Source of the DNA: Symsagittifera roscoffensis
Lineage: Eukaryota; Xenacoelomorpha; Acoela; Convolutidae
Direction: 5' to 3'
Assembly (NCBI RefSeq): GCF_963678635.1
Contig: NC_087067.1
Coordinates: 56,145,964 to 56,209,963 of the forward strand
Length of the DNA stretch: 64,000 bases
Each line of letters begins with the position of its first letter. Within the stretch, counting starts at the first letter, position 1. The translations under genes and the position numbers were made by a program. The notes under the pieces were generated by a model. The model was not told the origin of the DNA, searched no databases, and worked only from the letters and a program-made list of their open reading frames with translations. Shown here piece after piece: positions 29,870 to 42,100 of the stretch.

Positions 29870-32410
29870 CAAGCGAAGCAAAGTTTCTGTTCAGCTATGT
29901 ATTTTACTCGCTGAGGAGCATTCTTTTCCTTGAAAACAGCACAGTTCCACAATGCATGACTACTCTTACACAAAACGCACGGCGGAAACCTAAGCTTATC
30001 TTGAGCCTTACTAGTTACCTGGCTAATGGCTGCAAAAGCTAATGGCTAATGTTTCTGTGTCAACTGGTTCCTCGTCTTTTGCCTTAGGAATGAGTAAACG
30101 TAATCTTTCATGTCCCTCGGCCTTTTCTTTCAACCAGTTGTTGAAGTCTAAGAGTGTAGAGTGTTGGTCGCTGCCAATTATGTCTAACAGTATGCAGTGA
30201 CCAAGCTTCCTTGAGCTAGGCGGAAGTTTACTAACAGCTTGGCTTAACAGGTTAGCACACTTTAGATCATCGTTGAATGACAATGATTTGAAAATTGCTA
30301 CGAGGCCGGATATGCCAGAAGAGAAAATGATAACATTTTCCGAATTATGCAGTTTAAGTGGTAGAAAGGTACTCAGCTTATCAAGATGCACGCAAACAAA
30401 AGCGTGTGGTTGCCCAAACTTCCGTTGCAAGGTGGCCAGTGCATCTTTGTACATAACACCACTAAAACTAAAATCCGCAATTGCGTTTTTTGCTTTGCCT
30501 GTGACGAGTGTTTTTAAGTATATCAATTTCGTATCAGCTGTGAGAACAGCGGAATCAACGGTTGACTTAAACTGACCAAACTATTCGTGCCAGTTTAACG
30601 GGTTGCCGTCCAACTGGGCTAACTTCTACTCAGGAAGATGATCTTTGCGGCTATGCATTAATAATTCCGCCAATTCACGAGCGGAGAGAGGTCGATCCGA
30701 TGAACAACCTTGGTTCGGATAAGCGGAAGATTGTGTGTAGTCTTCGTTGACTGGCTGATAACCAGTATTAGTATAATTGACAAAATGCGGAAGATGAAGG
30801 GAATGAACTGGCGGAGTATTAAAAAACACAGTCCCACCACTAATAAGCAGGGCGGCGGTGTTACACGATGGGACAACAATTGTCACATTAGAAAAAAAAG
30901 TGTTTCCAGCATTACAACACTGAACAGGCGTCACTATTGGATTTTAGCGACCAATCGCCATAAGTTTGCATCACTTGTATAGTAATCGTTTATATTGGGT
31001 GACACAGTATGCGGTACAAAGGGAACATTATGTTGCGTATGGACTGGCGCTGAATGGCAATGAGGTGCCAAAAGGAAAACCGGCAGTGGGTTTACTCCAG
31101 AAGATGAATAGTCACAACCAGCAAATGCAAGTGACAAAGAGACAAAACCAGTACCGTGTTGAGCCGGTAACATTGGGACAGGTAACAATTCCGGTTGCCC
31201 GTTGGCAAAACCACCATTAGTTATGTTTGAACTCATGGTCTGTAAAGAAACAGCAGACGGTGGTGGTAACACGTGTGCACTAGAATGCATATTGTTAACT
31301 GGGACTGAAACAGAAAGAGCAGAAGCTTGCAATAGCAAAAGGCTTGCACTGCCAAAATGAGGCATAACCCGATGTCCATGACTGTAGATTCCAGCGTCCT
31401 TCAATGCTCTGTGCCCATGGTTATGACCATTACTGGTGTGAATTGCATGAGCGAGGTTGGCGGAAGTCGTCGGTTCTGACCAAATTGGTACAGGAGAGAA
31501 GGCCAGCAAACCTCGCGCACTAGCAACGTCAGGAGGTGCCTGTGAACTAACAGAGTCTACCCAATCAGTAATCCGATCGGTTGCTAGTTTTGAAATAGGT
31601 TGACTTACTCCTGTCGATTTACTTTCAGCTACCTTCTCGTTAACCTCAGACGAAATATCATCAAGTTCAAACGCTTTCACTTCCATTTCAATTAGTTGCT
31701 TTTTAGGACTTTCAGCCAATTGCTCTAGTTCCAGTTGACTAGGTTTGAACTTAAGTCGGTTCTTTTGCTCTTTAAATCTTATAGACACTTGATTCTGCCT
31801 TTTCAGCTCCTCGTGGCGTCGTTTTATCAAAGCTAACTCATGCCGTTTCTCACTTGATGACATAGTGAGAACAGTCGACGTATGACGATTGGAAGCAGAT
31901 TTATCAGACTTATGTGACTCATGTTTCCTACTTTCCTTAGAGTTTTTAGAGACCTTAGACCTGTTTTCAGATACTCGTGCTTCTGAATCTTTTGTTTTGT
32001 GCGAGCCTGATGATGTCTCAGTCCTAGTTTTTTGTAACGATCCCTGGCTCCCTGTAATGCCGGATGCTGGAAATGACAAGACTCAAGGCTCATCTTGTAA
32101 CTCTGAGCCTCATGCTTTACTTTATTGTTCCTTTCGGTTACTTTCTTGAGCCAATGGTCTTGCTCAGCAACAATTTTTTCGGGGTTTTCCGTTTTTCCCG
32201 CTAACCTAATAATTGCTCATTTACGTCAACAGCTTTTTCCAAAGCAGTTTTACAGTTGTAAACAGCATTATCAATTTTTGCGGTGCGACTATTACGCTCA
32301 ATGTCCTCAAGTAATAATGAGTGACCTTTAAGCAGCTCATTTTCTAAATTTAGACGGGTTTGAAATAACTTGCGTATCTTATTTTGGAATTTTTTGTCCT
32401 TGTTTTTCAT
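29870..32410 (-). pseudogene. BEL/Pao gag region
   Basis: Several blocks in element order. 32201-32410 is an alpha-helical N-terminal part. 30934-32079 is a 381-codon charged region with a predicted coiled coil (KRRHEELKRQ). 30023-30526 is the conserved gag domain with LQRKFGQPHAFV. Near 29,999-29,830 are two zinc knuckles, CVLCKSSHALWNC and CFACLNGNHSFRQC. The blocks are in different frames. Confidence 0.75.
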
Positions 32411-34180
32411 AAATTGACAAAAATTTACGGATGCTCTCTAAATAGAAAACAATTTTAAAAAATGAGAAACTGCTTCTTACGAGTCTTAAGGATGTTAAGA
32501 TTAGCACTATAACGTCTTAGAAGGAGGAGAGTCTTTAGCTCAAAGGAAAGAGGCTGGTGAAGCTCTTTGTACTTCTCAATTAGTACCTAGTCCTTAGCCT
32601 TACGCTTAGGGATGAAGTCTTTGACAACGTTCAGGGCGAGAACCTGTTGAAACTAAACTTTCCTCAATATCCTCGGTTCCGTTCCGTCTACAGTATAAAA
32701 TCGCACAAATCTTTGTCCTATACCTTAATAACAAACTGACAAGTTGTTCACTACTCAGCTTGTGGTAATTGTTGCTGCGGTGCCTACTTATTGAGTTATT
32801 TATGGCGTCGTGCCAAATTACAAGGCCGTTACGTTAGGAAAAGTAGTGATGAACGCAGTACTGTTTTGTTTTCTGAGAGTCCCTAGCGTTAACGTTCAAA
32901 TTTAAACTGAGTTTTGTAAAGCAAGTATCTTTGACGCGCTTCTGATACAGAGCGGGAAGTTTTCGAAGCGCGTGATCCAAGGAACTAGCTCCTACAAGGA
33001 ACACTATACACTTAAGGGACCTATGAGATGGCTACGTTACGCTCTAGTACCAATGGGGTTGGAAAATTAAGTAGGTCGACTGGTCTCCAACAACACACAC
33101 ACGGAGTAAACCTGAGGTTGAAAGAATTCAACATAACCCATTTACTGTCACCGTACCTGACCACTTAACATTACTGTAACGCAACGAAGTCAAAAATCGG
33201 ACGGGCATTACACTTGAAGCGAACTGGCTTTCAGTGTCACCAAAGGTGGGTGGGGTTTCAGGCGAATTGGTTAAGTTCCAACAACACACGCGGAAGAAAC
33301 CTGAGGATGATGAAACTCTAGTTTGCCTGATATTTCGCTACCAGACCATTTAACATAACGTTGGTGTTATCTTACAGCACAGTTTTGCAGAATTCTGGGG
33401 ACGTTTTGAGGATTTTTTGACAGTTTCTTTTTACTTTTTTTCTCAAAGTTTTTCGGAAAAATTTGATCACAAGGTTCGCGCTGTAAACCAATCCAAAAAC
33501 TAGTTCAGTACCTCTTGTCTATGTTCCAATTTAACTGAATAATATTTCGTTCACATTTATCCAAAAATTTTGGTATTGAGAAAAAATGTCAAGTAATTTG
33601 TCTAGTACCGATTGTAATTTCAACGGAACTGTCCGAAAATTTTGGTATTGAGAAAAATTACCGGGTGCTAGCTTGAGGGGAAAAATCAACATGTATCACA
33701 TCGTATATAAATTTGTAGCACGAATGGAGAGTTCTAAAAGTTTTGGAACCTTCTTACAGTTTTGGAGATTGGGCGATCACCGGGAAATAGTTTCAGGAGT
33801 CGAGTAAGAAATCAGTTTCACGTGAACCAACAATCCTCTGCTGAGCCAACTACACTCACAATCAACCAACTACACTCTAATGACGTGAGCCAACTGCACT
33901 CATGCCAACTGCACTCTGCTGAACTAACTGCACAACTTCACTCTGTTTCTGTCAACTTCACGCTGTTTCGGCCAACAGCACAACTTTAATCTGTTTCGGC
34001 CAACTTCGGCCATTGGGTACTAGTCCGGGTCGTACAGCTTCTGAAAACAAGCTCTGAAAACTAGTCTGAGCGATTCGTGCAGCTTCTGAAATTTGGCTCT
34101 GAAAGCAAGTTTGTTCCTTGTGTAGCTTCTGAAAATTGACTCTGAAAATAATTCGGTCTGTTGTATCGACTTTGTGCTCT
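32411..34180 (-). other. Leader of the BEL/Pao element
   Basis: About 1.8 kb without a gene. It holds an imperfect duplication (about 33061-33165 and 33240-33355) and short CCAACT(G/A)CACTC repeats near 33840-33970. Confidence 0.6.
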
Positions 34181-34198
34181 TCGGTCCCTTGTGCGCCA
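34181..34198 (-). other. Primer binding site of the BEL/Pao element
   Basis: Element-sense TGGCGCACAAGGGACCGA starts three bases after the 5' LTR end and has the TGG start expected for tRNA priming. Confidence 0.7.
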
Positions 34199-34201
34199 AA
34201 A

Positions 34202-34623
34202 TGTGCGCTCAATCTCTGTACTATCTGTAACTAGGAAACGACATTAGTTAGACAAAGTTTTATTCGTATTTTCGGCAATACAACAAAATATTATTTAGCT
34301 CCGAATTATAATTTATTTCGGCACAAGCTAGCCACAAGAACCGGTAATGTCCTTGAGACAAATTGCTCTTTTTGGCGGTCAGCTTTAATCAAGGCTGAAC
34401 CGAATTAGAACCCAAAAGACAGTTTATAAAGGTCAAGTGGGGCTATAGCCCCTATGGTCTACATGTTTAAGGTCTGCGTATGCGGGGATTCGAACCCGCG
34501 TCAACTGGCAAGTCTGTATAGTCGGCGTTACTGTAGCTTAGGCCACTCGGCCAATTGTGATTGTTTTATATGCATTTATACTCTTAAACGGATTTATACT
34601 CTTGTTACATTTGTGTAGCATCA
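34202..34623 (-). repeat. 5' LTR of the BEL/Pao element
   Basis: Begins TGATGCTACACA and ends GAGCGCACA in element sense. It is shorter than the other LTR because it lacks the ~80-bp segment. Confidence 0.85.
34481..34555 (-). other. tRNA-like sequence in the LTR
   Basis: B box GGTTCGAATCC at 34486-34496 and A box TGGCCGAGTGG at 34543-34553, both in element sense and both identical to the other LTR. The T-stem GCGGG/CCCGC is intact here, though with an 8-nt loop. Confidence 0.6.
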
Positions 34624-36376
34624 GTCATATCTGCAAAAGCTAACGACTCGTGAAAATAATCGACTGCATCTGGTAAAATAATTCAGAAAAGACGCTTGCC
34701 ACAAAAAACTCGAAATTTTGTGACACATGTGATTGCTTTTTTTGTCTTTTCGCAGAAACGTCTAAAAATTTTCTCAGATTTAAAACTTTATTCAAGCAAA
34801 TTTATTTCTGATTTTTTTAAATTCGATCTAAAATCAATTGTTAAATTACAAAAAGGCACGCTGAATAAATGACTTGCAGTTCGAAATAAAGTTCCAATTT
34901 AAAAATATCGCAACTCGGTCGAGTTTTCTGGGGCTGGGTTGGTTTTATCCAAAAAAACTAAGCTTATATGGTTCTCGAAAATCAGAGGTTCTTGAGGTGC
35001 TATGTTTTTTTTGTTCATACTCAAAAAATGAAAAATGTACCGAAAATTTCAACAACTTTTTTTTTCAATTTTTGTGAATTAATTGAATTTTCCCTTTCGT
35101 TGAAGGAAACCGTTTATGAATTAATTGAATTTTCCCTTACGTTGAAAATAAGTTCAAGAAAAAATTGCTAACCTGTTAATTTTACGGTAGTCGCCTGTAG
35201 AGCCAAAAAGATGCACAAGAAATTTCCAGCTTCAAATATTTAGCTACGCTTCCTGAAGCAAACACGCATCGAAAACAAATGGCCTCGTCAAACGAGCCGG
35301 GTTGGCCAAAATGCTTGCCATACAAACTTCATATCTGTTAAAGTGGCTATCAAGCAATTTTGTACAATTCCATATGTATTCACAATTGTCTGAAAACCGT
35401 ACGACAAGCATTTTTTTTGCATCTTACAAAATATGTACGACAAATTGCTTGGCAACTATGTTTCTATAAAACAAAAGTTCGAACTTCTTTTTGGTTTGTG
35501 TTTTGTCCGAAAACTTAATAACCAACGTTTTCTGCCATGCATGAAAACCCGTATCTTAAAAAGTAGGAATCACACAGGTGAACCGCATTTGCAAGATTTT
35601 TAATTAATTAAATTGAACTGCATTTGTAGATTTGTCAAAAGTCTTAGTGAATTAAATGTCACCGAGAATTATAACTAGAAACCGTAATTTTCTGTAAATC
35701 AATAGAAAAAAAATTACTTCAAAAATTTCGGTGGTTTAAAACTGTGGCCTACATTTTGACAGAATAAAATTTATCTTACCATTAAAAAACATGAAAAAGC
35801 TATTCACCCAAAACTTCATAGTCGGTTTTAATTCAATTGCACAAAAACTCAGCCTGGAGTACGTTACACACACTTTACACACACGTTACGCATGCAAAAT
35901 TTTTCTTTGGTGGATGTTTGCTTCAGCATAGAAGTATTTTTGCTATAAAAAAAACCTCACACAAAATTTGGAACTTTTCAGAAAATTGTTCTAGTCGTCT
36001 TAAAAAAAATTGCTTATCATGCTGTTTTCATATAGAAAATTGTATGATATGCATTTTTTACCCCTTCAATGTATGGAATTGTGTGAAAAGCTTTTTTATT
36101 GCATGAAAGTGTATGATAAGGTTTTTTAGTTTATTGAGTGTTGGTGTTTTTCGATATTTCTGAAGGTCTTAGCTTCCAGATTAAAACTCGCGAAGTTGTT
36201 ATTTCAGCGATGCAATTGACAATTAACAGGTATTTAGTCTGCACTACGGTTCATAAAATTTGAGTTATATCATGGAGATTGCATTGTCCAAACATGTCTT
36301 TGAGAATCACATTTTTTTCAATATCATAGCCAGCTCGTCATTCTGTCAATGTAAATTGAACCCTCAATATTTTCAG
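34624..36376. other. Intronic sequence
   Basis: Starts with the GTCAT duplicate. AT-rich, with a short near-direct repeat (TGAATTAATTGAATTTTCC at about 35075 and 35115). No gene is recognised. Confidence 0.4.
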
Positions 36377-36472
36377 GTGAAGTTCATACACTCTTTCACT
36401 TATCAATCCCAAGTGAAGAGAAAACCTCTGCGAAATTCGGGAAACAACGGCGCCGCTGTCGGAAGCAACTAG
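36377..36472 (+). CDS. Possible terminal exon of the plus-strand gene
   Basis: ATATTTTCAG precedes 36377, and the frame ends at TAG 36470-36472. It encodes about 31 residues, basic and polar (SQVKRKPLRNSGNNGAAVGSN), and is GC-richer than its surroundings. The assignment to the WD40-like gene rests only on strand and order. It would end just before the convergent FN3 gene. Confidence 0.3.
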   Translation: MKFIHSFTYQSQVKRKPLRNSGNNGAAVGSN

Positions 36473-37225
36473 GCTACGCCTCTAGGCCGAGGTCTAGCGA
36501 ACAATTTCTCATTACGTAACAAAAAGCGAATGCAGAGTGTGGCAAGAACTTTTACTTCTACAATGACATTGAATAAGTCGTACTTGCTTCTGATTGGTCG
36601 AGGCATAGACGGCACGATGCAGTCTTCGTCGTCAAACAGTGCTTACATGCTTCATCTGAGAGTGGTCCTGACACAATTTATTATGTAGTGCTACTCCAGT
36701 GAAAACGAATCCCACCAAAACTGATTCCTTAAAATCTACTCAAACAATATTTTTCAAACAATTGATGATAATTACCTATTGATGACTATTACCATTTTGA
36801 TACAGAAAACACTAAAGGGAGAATTTAGTGTGTTGTTGAAACCCCTTATTCGTAAGCTGTCTGTCGTTTTTTTTGGTTTAAATGTTCCAAATTCAGTGCA
36901 ACTTTAGACTTAAATTCGCTGCAATCAACCGTTTCATTTTTTGAAGCAATCATTTTTTGAGCTATTTTATTTCTATCAAAATAAATATCAGATTAAATTC
37001 AAATCATCAATTTATTTTCAAGTACATATATGCTTGTTTTTCTCAACAATCGCACAAACTTGGAGATTTCTGATGGTTTTTAAGGTTTATCGAAGCTGTT
37101 TTCGTTAATCTCAACTTTTGCATCTGGTTTTTTCATGATAAAATTTGGTGCAAACAGGTTTCCTCTTGACAATCCGAGTCTTCGTCCTCCTCCACAATTG
37201 CCCTGAAGCTGCTGAGAGGAACTTG
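36473..37225. other. Region between convergent genes
   Basis: Non-coding. The minus-strand reading at 37111-37308 is open in two frames and may be displaced 3' coding sequence of the FN3 gene beyond the inverted repeat. Confidence 0.35.
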
Positions 37226-37328
37226 CGATGCCGAACTTCTGGACTTGTCTCCGAACTCAGAAGTGATAGTGTGGGCAAACTTGGTGCTACTATTGAGTTC
37301 GGAGACAAGTCCAGAAGTTCGGCATCGC
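37226..37328. repeat. Inverted duplication at the end of the FN3 gene
   Basis: Arms of 35 nt (37226-37260 and 37294-37328), GCGATGCCGAACTTCTGG..., match perfectly around a 33-nt spacer. The outer edge coincides with the stop codon of the last exon. Confidence 0.85.
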
Positions 37329-37681
37329 TAATTCAGCTCCTTTCTATTGGATCTCAGTGCAGAGGGCGGGTTGTAACCCAGGGATGAATGATGATTTCCC
37401 TGGACTCCTGGTAGCCCGTTGGGAGGAGGGTAGTACATATCTGGACTCCTTTCTATAGCATAGATTGGCGACAGTGTGTTAGGATTCAGATTAGCTGGGG
37501 TTGTTGTGGTGGCCACTTGTAGTTGTTGACTTCTCTTCGCATGAGATCGACCATAAGTGCCCATTTCGGAGGCTAAAGGGGAGTCCACTGCTGAGTCTGC
37601 GCCAGAGGGTGAGAATGACGAAGGGACCAATCTGGATCCCTGATGGTGCGGATATCCAGGCTGAAATTCCTCTAAGGCGTC
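37328..37681 (-). CDS. FN3 receptor, distal cytoplasmic-tail exon
   Basis: Acceptor TTTCAG before GAC at 37681, phase 0, matching the phase-0 end of the exon at 39416. It encodes a Ser/Pro/Tyr-rich tail beginning DALEEFQPGYPHHQG, with SPDMYYPPPNGLPGVQG near the end; it could hold SH2/SH3-type docking sites. The stop TAG (37328-37330) sits exactly at the border of an inverted duplication, so it may not be the original end. Confidence 0.6.
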   Translation of the reverse strand, partial: DALEEFQPGYPHHQGSRLVPSSFSPSGADSAVDSPLASEMGTYGRSHAKRSQQLQVATTTTPANLNPNTLSPIYAIERSPDMYYPPPNGLPGVQGNHHSSLGYNPPSALRSNRKELN

Positions 37682-39415
37682 CTGAAACATCCAAAGCATT
37701 TTTCAAAAAAATTTTTCATTATAAATATTAGATGAGATAATTTTATTCACAAATTATCAAGAAGGTCAGCTTGCTTAAGAAAAATACATAGTTCAAACCA
37801 TTTTGCAAGTTAAGGTGCATGCAACAAAGCCTAAAAATACCAATAAAATATCAAACAATCTTTCAAGAAGTCTCATTACACATCTGTTTTATTTCCAAAT
37901 TACTTTTAAAACTATCATTATACTTTCTTTCTGGAAAATAACCTTTAGCCACAATATATGCAAGCAGTGGTAATAATTCAACTACCTATACTAAACTCGA
38001 TCGCTCTACTTTTGCAGCTGTTTTCTTCTTTTGCATCCCATTTAAGCTCTTAGAGTCTGAAATGTATCTTCATGAACCCGAGCTGAACCGGGCCACCTTT
38101 TGGCACACATCTGTCAAATAAATCAACTAGAAAGCTATACCTTTCTTGTCCGATAAACAGTCAATTCTAGCACAGAACTTTTGCACATGATCCAAGTTTC
38201 TAATTTAGTTCACATTATAAAATCTAACAAATGGCTGCGCGTATATGAAACTACGAATTAGATTAATGTCCATTAATAGATATTCTTGGGTATTACAAAT
38301 CAAATCCATACATTAGTTACAAACCTGGCCACGAAAAAACATTTAATTGTTTCGAAACATTTTAGGGGAAAACGTTTGGACAGAGACACAGCTGCAACTC
38401 GCAGGCATCGGCAAAAAATGTTTCAAATGAAGAGAATGAACTTCAAGAGAACAAAAATGAAGCTTTGAAAGGCTCTTTTCTATTATATCACCCCAGCATA
38501 ATAGTAAAACCACAATTTGAAGGCTATAAACTTTTGTGTTACTAGTCTTGCCTGATGAACACCCTTGATCACGGTAAAGACAACACAGAGAAAAAAAATC
38601 AAACATAGCCATCAGACAGTTGGTAAAGAGTCAATAAACGAAAGTAAACAGAAAAAAATTCTGACGTGTTTTTGGAAAGAATATCAACTTTCGAATTTTA
38701 AAGAAAGAATAGATGCACTTAAAGCTCTTTGAGTTTTTAGAATAACTTATGATTGGCACTTTTTTGATAGAGTTAACCTATTTTGAAAAAACTGGATGCA
38801 AAGGTTACTTTTATTTTTCGATGGGAATCTGAAAACCAATTTAGAAATTAGACGACGATCATGTTGTTCATAAGCTTTACAATTTTGCTAATTGATAGTG
38901 GAGCTTGCCTTAATTTCACGAAAGGAAATCAATTCAATTTAAAAAGAAGAAGTCTACCGCGAAATATCAAATTTGTTCGTGAACAAATTTTAAGACTTCA
39001 TGAAAAAATTACCACGACCTAAGAGTATTCACTACGTACATAATGTTAAAAAGGCCAGCTGTTTGATACTGGAGTTTGCCTTCCTTTTAACAAAGGAAAC
39101 GAACTGAACTAAGAGATATTAAAACTTTTCATGAAAAATCAAAAAAATCATTACTACCTAAATAAGAGTCAACTGTGCTACCTCAATAGCAATTGAATGT
39201 CAAAGCACATGCTGCCAAAAAGCCGTAAAAGGGCCATCCAAAGTGACAACAAAATTTGTTATAATAGATTGGAAAAAAGAATAGTCGCACTATTATACTA
39301 CGCTGGCTAGTGTAATAAACCGGATATAGGACCCTCAATCTGTTTAAGTAAAGCAGAAACTTTGTACTAAAATGTTCAAAAAAATTTGAAAAAAAATGAA
39401 CTCGTATTTTATTAC
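37682..39415. other. Intron of the FN3 receptor gene
   Basis: AT-rich, no supported feature. Confidence 0.45.
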
Positions 39416-39917
39416 AAGCTCCTCAGGATCTCCATCAATACTCTTTTGGTCTAGGTTCAGACTAACCGGCTCATGCGATGATGAGTTGGCCGAGTCCGAA
39501 TCACCTTCCATTCTCTCTTCACTCGGATCACATCCCGTCAAAGCCCCCACGGCCCTCATGTAACCCATCCCCCCCCCCCACCACCCTCGAACCCCCCTGC
39601 CCCTCCCATTCCCAACTCCATACTTCTATGTTTGCCCCCCACACTCCCCATGGGTGACATGGGTCTATGATGGGCTAAACTGTTCTGAAAAATGTGCAAA
39701 CCTCCCCCTGTTTCGCGTCTCAGAGATCCCATATTGTGTTTTGAAGGCGTTCTGTCTAACGCGGGTACGCTGTCGAAAATTGCGTTTGTTGAGTTGGGGT
39801 GTGATGATGTTGACATTTGCACAGTGGTGCTGGCGATGGAATTCCGATTCAGATCGGATGAGTTCGGAAGGTAGTCTTGCATCTCTTGATCCTCGTGGAT
39901 TCGCTGCAACATCGTAT
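39416..39917 (-). CDS. FN3 receptor, cytoplasmic exon with homopolymer frameshift
   Basis: Acceptor GTGTAG before 39917 and donor GTAATA after 39416. The first part reads HEDQEMQDYLPNSSDLNRN and continues Ser/Met/Gly-rich. The second part reads CDPSEERMEGDSDSANSS and is in another frame. The switch is at a G run (C run about 39570-39580 on the plus strand). Both halves have good coding character, and the second is in phase with the next exon. The incoming phase does not match the transmembrane exon directly, so a small exon between them is missing. Confidence 0.6.
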
Positions 39918-39987
39918 CTACACAAAACAGTCAAACAAATTACATCTATTTCTATGAAGAAAACATAACAATGAGAAGTTTATATAT

Positions 39988-41009
39988 CTTTTAGGATAGC
40001 CAAACTCAAAATGCAACCACAGAATCTTCGTTTCTTGGAACAGCTGTCAGTTTTAACTGTCCAGAACTGCGGGAGTGAGGCTATCAAGCTTGATCGATTG
40101 AGTTTGGCCACACATTTCAAAATATAGTAAAGGCAAATAACATTGACAAAGTGGGAATTAGAAAGTTGGCATTGCGAACAATTAGAAATGATGCACTAGT
40201 GATCTTCAATAAAAACACTCGAAGGATAAGTTTGGTTGAGTATTTGTTGTTTCGTTGATGTCACTCAGTTGTGGGGTTTGTTTGCTCAATTTGTGTGCCA
40301 CAAACCTTCTTCCTCTTTACATGTTTCTGCATTTGTGCTATAGTGCGAAGAAGCCCATGTTATTGCTTCCAGTAATACTGAAAGATAAGAGTGCTCGACT
40401 GGGAAGAACAACAAGATAAATCATGGCAAGTTCATTCTAGACGGTGATGAAAACGTTTCGAATTAGTTAGATTCAAGTTGCACAACTTTGCAAAACTGAA
40501 ATAAACGAAAACATTTTTTTTTGCATTTATAGACATCTATAAACATTTATCATTTAAATATTCATGTGCATAATACTCTGCACTGATTGGGATCCCCCTC
40601 AACAAAAATCAACTTCATCATAACTTCATGGAAGCTGGGGGGTCGCTGCTTTGATCTCACCTCAATTTTTATTCTATAAAGTTTATACCCTGAGTTTTAG
40701 AAAAATAGGTCATTTTTAGAGCTCCAAAATTGCTAAAACTTCATGCCTGTTTTTATGTGTAAGGAAATTGTTGACTCGATTTAGGCAGGATATTATTCAG
40801 ACTTGGTACTCATCAATTCAAGACCCCACCATCCCAATTAAGACCGCTCATTTTTCGACACCCGCGAATTAAGTACTGCCGAGTAGTAAAGGTAAAGGCC
40901 GAATTTGAAATTGCCCCTTAAAACAGATTCTATTGAGTGCCGAAGTAAAAAAAGTTTCAGACTTTGGTCTGGACACATGGAAAGCGATACGAAATGGGTA
41001 TGAATGTAC
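39988..41009. repeat. Inverted duplication, arm 1 (unoccupied)
   Basis: Matches 62189-63880 in reverse complement over its full length at high but imperfect identity. It lacks the 724-bp MITE and the retrovirus copy found in or next to the other arm, so it shows both empty sites. The content of the duplicated sequence is not recognised. Confidence 0.85.
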
Positions 41010-41428
41010 ACATAATGGACACTAATTTATACACTCACTTCAAGTAGACGGCAATCATTATTAGCAAAATCGCCCAGAAAACTGGTCACGGTTTTATTTG
41101 AATTGACGACAACTCACATTGTATTGGCGGAGCAGCCCTATGTTTTCCTGTGAACCATTCAACCCTTTAATTGGAAGCTTTTTAGTCAAAAACGAGAAAA
41201 TTAAGTTGATAAAAATTGCATCGCACAAATTTTCTTTCAACATGGCTATGTGGATAGCTTCTCGCTGCAACGGGTGTTCACTATATTATGTTTCTGAAAA
41301 ACGCAGTGCAACACTCTTGTTCATTCAGACAACAAAAACACTTAGATGAGCGTACCTTTGTGGATGTGGTTTCTGTTGCTGGTCTTCGTTTTGCTAGTCA
41401 ACTTGTGAATGGTCATCTGCACTTTCAC
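41010..41428. other. Intron of the FN3 receptor gene
   Basis: No supported feature. Confidence 0.4.
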
Positions 41429-41550
41429 CTCACGGATCAAAAAGAGGAAGCAGAAAGCGAGGAGGATGATGATAATCCATGCCTGGTAGTACCAACTCTC
41501 ACTCGAAGAAGAAGAGGCGTCACCTTTAGCTACCAAATCCACTTGACCCT
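41429..41550 (-). CDS. FN3 receptor, transmembrane exon
   Basis: Acceptor CGTTTTAG, donor GTGAAA; phase 1 in, phase 0 out. It encodes a short extracellular linker, a Ser run, the membrane span AWIIIILLAFCFLFLI and a charged stop-transfer (RE). The incoming phase matches the exon ending at 42015 if that exon uses a GC donor. This fixes the orientation: FN3 domains outside, tail at 39.9-37.3 kb inside. Confidence 0.7.
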
Positions 41551-42014
41551 CTAAAACGAAAATGAGACAGTAGATTAAAAACTGTTGGATCCTTGAAAAA
41601 ATAGAGAACTTTCCCGAATTATAACTTCATTTTGTACACGGCAGGGCCTAGTATTTTCGCCAAGTTCATTTGATAAGCCAGTTAGTAATAAGCAACCGTT
41701 AGATACTATGTAAAGGTCTGGTGCTATAGATTCCTCATAGACAACTAAATTTTTTGCGAATTATGTAATCATGTTATTGGGTGACATGCTTTTATTGCCT
41801 CTAAATAATTTTGTTCACAAATCCATGTTTTCAAGTCAAATTTGTCATTCAAATATTTTAAAGTTCCGGATAATACTAGTGCCGAATTACTGTTGCATTG
41901 TTTAGTTGCGTTGCGACGTTAGCGTAAAAAAGCATTCCGATGTCTGAATGGTGGCAATTTTTTTCAAATTTCAAAATACTGAGCACCAATTTGGTTATTA
42001 ATTGTATCACTTGC

Positions 42015-42100
42015 CTGGGCTATATGCAGATGGTGGTCCTAGGAGCCCCTGTCCATTTCTGTTGATGGCGGCCACTGCAATCCACATGTAATCACAGTAG
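42015..42100 (-). CDS. FN3 exon, end of the last FN3 domain
   Basis: Reads MWIAVAAINRNGQGLLGPPS, the F-G strand pattern of FN3 domains. It ends CCCAG followed by GCAAGT, which fits a GC-AG intron: the leftover G plus AG of the next exon makes Glu and keeps the frame. The 5' side is disturbed by an inverted duplication, so the start is uncertain. Confidence 0.55.

Larger units (their letters stand above)
26969..34623 (-). mobile_element. Decayed BEL/Pao LTR retrotransposon
   Basis: LTRs at 26969-27465 and 34202-34623, flanked by the 5-bp duplication GTCAT (26964-26968, 34624-34628). The order in element sense is leader, gag with zinc knuckles, A17-type protease, N-terminal RT, then integrase. 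The second half of RT and RNase H are missing, and all frames are interrupted. The LTRs differ by an ~80-bp segment in the left copy plus many substitutions, so it is older than the endogenous retrovirus. Confidence 0.9.

Noticed and set aside
30966..31220. 84-codon plus-strand frame within the BEL/Pao element
   Set aside because: Antisense to the gag region, no recognisable features.
33762..33989. 75-codon plus-strand frame with CAACT repeats
   Set aside because: Produced by short repeats in the leader of the BEL/Pao element and on the wrong strand for it.
35837..36106. 89-codon plus-strand frame
   Set aside because: AT-rich intronic sequence without coding character or splice context.
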